Assembly: GCA_021850505.1 (NCBI GenBank)
Contig: JAJZLW010000158.1
Span: forward strand, 1 to 16,694
DNA length: 16,694 nucleotides
Source: Thermoplasmata archaeon
GTDB lineage: Archaea; Thermoplasmatota; Thermoplasmata; Thermoplasmatales; Thermoplasmataceae
Reading direction: 5' to 3'
The translations under genes were made by a program, and so were the position numbers. Within the stretch, counting starts at the first letter, position 1, and the number at the start of each line of letters is the position of its first letter. Positions 13,794-16,694 of the stretch are shown here, piece after piece. A model generated the notes under the pieces. It did not search any database, was not told the DNA's origin, and saw only the letters and a program-made list of their open reading frames with translations.

Positions 13794-14723
13794 TTAGGAT
13801 GGATTCTTATCCGACATCCCCTCAGCCAGGAACTCAAGCATTCCTTCCAATTTTGTCTTTAGCATGTCCTTCTCGCCGATTATGCCCGACATCTCTTCAA
13901 GATCTGCCTGCATATCATGTGCTTCCAGGGTGTATTTCTCAAACCTCTTCCCTTTCTTCTTGGCGATATTCTTAAGCTTTTCAACAGTCGCCTGCAGGTC
14001 ATAGATTTTCTTGTCATATTCCACCTTGATTCTGGAAGCAAGTAGCTGTTTCTGCCTCTCAACCCTTTCTGCGATGTCCGGATTCAGGTCAGTACTGGAA
14101 AGGACCTCCTTTAGCCCTGCCATCTCGTTGAGGACGCTGATAAGAGATCTCACGCTATAATCCATGGACATGAAATTTGGCGTTGTTGGCCTGAGTTCGT
14201 CTATTTGGTCTCTTGGAATGGGAAAGTCTGGATGCTTCTTGAAAACCTCATCCACTATAGATGTCCAGTTCAGTGTCAGATCGCGGTATATCTCATTCTT
14301 GGCTGCCTCAAAGCTCACCTGTATCTCCTTGAAGGCCGCTTCAAGCTTGTTCAGGCGATCTCGCGGGATAACCCACTGCTTATCCAGCTTAAAGGATGCA
14401 AGCTTCGAGCATGTCCGGTAAAACTTCACCTTCTGATAGTCTACCTGCGCCCTTTGCTCAGGCGTCATTCGGATAAACGTGGACCTTATCCTTTCCTCAA
14501 GCGTCGATACACTGGTTCCGAATCCATCAGTGGTAAGCGAGACCACGTAGAATCTCTCCAATGGCGATCCTTGTGACTGAACCGACACTTTTGAAGCGCT
14601 GCCAGGTGCCCCTGTCAAACCATCAGCGCCGTTCCCATTTGCTGGCTCTATCCCATCTGTCTGTGCTTCTTTCTTATCCTCTACCTCTGTTTCTTCCTTC
14701 AGTTCTTCCACCATTTTCCTCAC
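13794..14723 (-). CDS. Helical third partner of the MoxR-vWA pair, DUF3150-like
   Basis: 309 residues. A GTG at 14723 overlaps the vWA stop (GTGA); an ATG at 14714 is equally plausible and would give 306 residues. Residues 1-54 are acidic, glycine/serine-rich and probably disordered. From 56 (LERFYVVSLTTDGFG) on the protein is almost all helix, including WVIPRDRLNKLEAAFKEIQ (117-135), FEAAKNEIYRDL (138-149) and a coiled-coil stretch at about 215-300. The order (a short strand, a helix with a basic xIPRxxL segment, then F-E-A helices and W-x-x-I/V) resembles DUF3150 proteins that accompany CobS-like MoxR and CobT-like vWA genes. I base that on layout only. Likely an adaptor or substrate of the ATPase complex. 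Confidence 0.6.
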   Translation of the reverse strand: MRKMVEELKEETEVEDKKEAQTDGIEPANGNGADGLTGAPGSASKVSVQSQGSPLERFYVVSLTTDGFGTSVSTLEERIRSTFIRMTPEQRAQVDYQKVKFYRTCSKLASFKLDKQWVIPRDRLNKLEAAFKEIQVSFEAAKNEIYRDLTLNWTSIVDEVFKKHPDFPIPRDQIDELRPTTPNFMSMDYSVRSLISVLNEMAGLKEVLSSTDLNPDIAERVERQKQLLASRIKVEYDKKIYDLQATVEKLKNIAKKKGKRFEKYTLEAHDMQADLEEMSGIIGEKDMLKTKLEGMLEFLAEGMSDKNPS

Positions 14724-16159
14724 AACTCCATTAAAATATTGTCGCCTGTAAACCTCTCTACCTTCACAGCATTGGTGTATTTTTCAAGCAAAACGTTGGA
14801 TGTCTGGATCAGCACGCTTGTAAGATCCAACTTACTGCAAGACCTTGCCACTGTCTCATCTATACTGTCTATGCCGTCAGATACGAGGACTGCCTTGTAA
14901 TCTCTCCCCTTCTGTATGACATCTTCAAGGACGAGAGTGATATTGGTCCCGCCGTCAGCTTGTATTCCCCCAAGTGTTTTCAGGAGTTCCCACATGTCGG
15001 TTATAGGATCTCCAACCTCAGTGTCAAAAAGCTTCAGCGTTACAGTTCCCCCATGCATCCTGACTGTTCTCGCAAGCCCAAGAGCGCTTGCAGCTGCAAC
15101 CGCGATCTTTGGCACGTAATCATCGATAAACTCTATGCCGCCGCCCATACTGCTTGATTTGTCCAGATAGATGAGGTAATTGTTCATGCTTGAGTAACGC
15201 TCCCTTACATGTGCCGTCTTTGAGGCTATCTTGTAGTTCAGGATGTCCTCATCCAGCATGTCCTGCGGCACAAGGTCGGGTATCTCCGAAAAATACTGCA
15301 TTTTCTTTGTTCCGATAGGTATTCCTCGCCTTGTTGACGGCTTGACATGGCTCTTACCGGAATCATCTGTGTTCAGGCGTTTCATGACTTTTGCAAGCGA
15401 TATCACAAACCTGTTTGAGAGAATGTCCCTCATCTCCTCTGGATCTGTGAGGCGTTTCATCGGTATTCCTGAATGCGTGAAGCTGTTCATCACATTCATC
15501 ATCTCTGTGCTTTCCTCAGTAGCGTTCGCGGCAGCAGCGCCTAACCCTGCCATTATGCTGTTATAGGTGGACTGGTTGCTCATGGGTCCGCTCTGCATGT
15601 TGGTCAGTGCATTCATGAAATTGTTGAAGTTGAACGGCTGCTGCGGCTGATTGCCCCCCGGCTGATTGCCCTGTTGCCCCTGTGGATTTGGCGTGTTCCC
15701 GGGAGCATTTCCCTGTCCTTGCTGGCTTCCTGGTTGGTTCTGTGGCATCATGTTGGGTGGTATGGCTTTCTGCGATTCCTCAGCCTTCTCAACGATTGCC
15801 TGCAGGAAGTTCTTTGTGGCCATGAGTGAGAGCATCGGGTTCCTTGACACCTTTGCATTCAGTTCCTGATACTTCGGATCTGCCATCTCCTGTTCTAAGA
15901 GGCTCTTCCATGAGTTCTTGCTCAATGGGTTAAGAACAAGTTTGTCATAAGGCTTAAAATGCATCAGGTGGGCATCCATGAGGAAGTGTGAGCCCATAGT
16001 AACATTCTTCTCGCTAAAAGCCTGTGTAAGATCAAAGGTTGCCGATCTTACTGTTGGTTCCTGATAAGCGTTCTTGTCCATAAAGGACTTCCACTCATCA
16101 GGACGCACTATCCTGTACTTCTTGAAATAGGACTGTGCAGTCTGTCCTGGGATGCTCAT
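14720..16159 (-). CDS. vWA-domain protein, partner of the MoxR ATPase
   Basis: 479 residues, ATG 16159 overlapping the stop of the MoxR gene (ATGA). N-terminal helical region (1-135), then a low-complexity Gln/Gly/Asn/Pro linker (about 138-182), a second helical region, and a C-terminal von Willebrand A domain (about 326-479). The MIDAS is complete: YLDKSSSM with Asp333, Ser335 and Ser337, Thr405 in GGTNIT, and Asp428 in VSDGID. This is the CoxE/ViaA/CobT-like layout: vWA proteins that pair with MoxR AAA+ ATPases and bind a metal to recruit or remodel clients. It has no signal peptide, so it is cytosolic. GC-richer than the DprA-phosphoribosyltransferase pair downstream. Confidence 0.88.
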   Translation of the reverse strand: MSIPGQTAQSYFKKYRIVRPDEWKSFMDKNAYQEPTVRSATFDLTQAFSEKNVTMGSHFLMDAHLMHFKPYDKLVLNPLSKNSWKSLLEQEMADPKYQELNAKVSRNPMLSLMATKNFLQAIVEKAEESQKAIPPNMMPQNQPGSQQGQGNAPGNTPNPQGQQGNQPGGNQPQQPFNFNNFMNALTNMQSGPMSNQSTYNSIMAGLGAAAANATEESTEMMNVMNSFTHSGIPMKRLTDPEEMRDILSNRFVISLAKVMKRLNTDDSGKSHVKPSTRRGIPIGTKKMQYFSEIPDLVPQDMLDEDILNYKIASKTAHVRERYSSMNNYLIYLDKSSSMGGGIEFIDDYVPKIAVAAASALGLARTVRMHGGTVTLKLFDTEVGDPITDMWELLKTLGGIQADGGTNITLVLEDVIQKGRDYKAVLVSDGIDSIDETVARSCSKLDLTSVLIQTSNVLLEKYTNAVKVERFTGDNILMEL

Positions 16160-16694
16160 TTTATGCCCCCAGCTATCTGCTTCTTCATGGTCTGGATATT
16201 CTTGACCATAGTCTCAGCGTCGCTGACAAACTGCGTCACTTCTGCCTGATAGATGTCAAGCATGCCCTCTTTCTTGACAAGCTGCCCCGCCATGTTGACT
16301 GCCTCGAGCGCTTCCTTCTCTGCGTTGCCAAGATTCCCTGCCTTGATGAACTCCTCAACCTTACCCAGCTTCTCCTGTGCTTCTCTGAGTTCCTTCGGGT
16401 AGAGCGTGTCGAGCGCTTTGTTGAAGGCATTAAGCTGCTCATCATTGTCCTGAAGTATGTATTTAGCAACGGCAATGGCTGATTTCTTCACTGGGGCACC
16501 CACGAGCCATGAGTAAGTTGCAACAAGCATTGGTAAAAAGGTCTTTCCCATGGCTGTCCTGTCTGAAACGAAGATACCATTCATCCTCATGGTTGTTACG
16601 AGGGTCATTATGATATCTGCAATCTCTGAGGCATGTTCCTTCTCGTACTCTTCTATCTCTGCGTATGCAGATTCAAGCTCCTCAAGAGATATTC
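16156..16694 (-). CDS. MoxR-type AAA+ ATPase, C-terminal part (cut by window edge)
   Basis: The frame is open to the right edge on the minus strand; the last 179 residues are visible and its start lies outside the window. The first visible part (ISLEELESAYAEIEEYEK, then IIMTLVTTMRMNGIFVSDR and a basic helix ending VAKYIL) matches the lid domain of MoxR/RavA ATPases, where the S-D-R motif provides sensor 2-like contacts. After it comes a helical tail (about 75-178) without known motifs. Walker motifs are not in the window, so the family call rests on the lid and on the adjacent vWA gene, which normally follows moxR. The role would be ATP-driven remodelling with the vWA partner. Confidence 0.72.
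   Translation of the reverse strand, partial: ISLEELESAYAEIEEYEKEHASEIADIIMTLVTTMRMNGIFVSDRTAMGKTFLPMLVATYSWLVGAPVKKSAIAVAKYILQDNDEQLNAFNKALDTLYPKELREAQEKLGKVEEFIKAGNLGNAEKEALEAVNMAGQLVKKEGMLDIYQAEVTQFVSDAETMVKNIQTMKKQIAGGIK

Noticed and set aside
1..16694. CRISPR array
   Set aside because: I saw no regularly spaced repeats on either strand in any gene-free stretch.
1..16694. Avoidance of CC-N-GG sites as support for the endonuclease specificity
   Set aside because: CCAGG-type sites are easy to find (for example near 1055 and 1819), so there is no obvious avoidance; a proper count against expectation was not possible by eye.

Overview
The window looks like a horizontally assembled defence and restriction-modification island in an archaeon, most plausibly a member of the Thermoplasmatales. 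Three things point there: heavy use of AGG, AGA and ATA codons; A/T-only TATA-like boxes about 25-30 bases before several start codons that lack a Shine-Dalgarno site (leaderless transcripts); and a restriction enzyme of the EcoRII/SsoII/PspGI fold. No rRNA, tRNA or universal marker gene is present, so the lineage is an inference.

Layout of the left half, all on the plus strand. A stand-alone PD-(D/E)XK nuclease (124-1191) is followed by about 430 bases without a gene. Next come two adjacent, divergent paralogues of unknown function (1621-2559, 2580-3464) and two small proteins (3464-3658, 3695-3850). A Z1-domain superfamily II ATPase (3906-5954) is followed by a cytosine-C5 DNA methyltransferase (6013-7488). 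A second system then starts: an EcoRII-C/SsoII-like type II endonuclease (7733-8500) overlaps by four bases a Dcm-like C5 methyltransferase (8497-9510), which overlaps a Vsr mismatch endonuclease (9488-9919). A UvrD-type helicase follows but stops after about 75 codons (9927-10151), where it abuts an opposite-strand fragment of an IS256/Mutator-type transposase (10152-10662) that is itself damaged.

Right half, on the minus strand. Two unrecognised genes (10814-11446, membrane-anchored; 11553-11906) and about 450 bases without a convincing gene separate the R-M island from a five-gene operon. In transcription order this operon holds: the C-terminal part of a MoxR-type AAA+ ATPase (cut by the window edge), a von Willebrand A (vWA) protein with an intact MIDAS, a helical DUF3150-like third partner, a shortened DprA/Smf protein, and a ComF-like phosphoribosyltransferase. 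All junctions are overlaps or an 18-base gap.

How the genes may work together. The SsoII-like endonuclease, Dcm-like methylase and Vsr make a coherent set: cut unmodified CC-GG-type sites, protect the host's sites, and repair the T:G mismatches left when 5-methylcytosine deaminates. The Z1 ATPase plus C5 methylase resembles the core of the MutL/MORC-Z1 type R-M systems known from comparative genomics, without the HATPase and nuclease partners usually found there. The most novel-looking unit is the MoxR-vWA-third protein-DprA-phosphoribosyltransferase operon, which couples a chaperone-like NTPase ternary complex to a DNA-sensing Rossmann protein and a nucleotide-metabolising enzyme fold. GC content changes sharply along the window (from clearly AT-rich in the Z1 region to clearly GC-rich in the second methylase, Vsr and helicase), which supports mosaic assembly.
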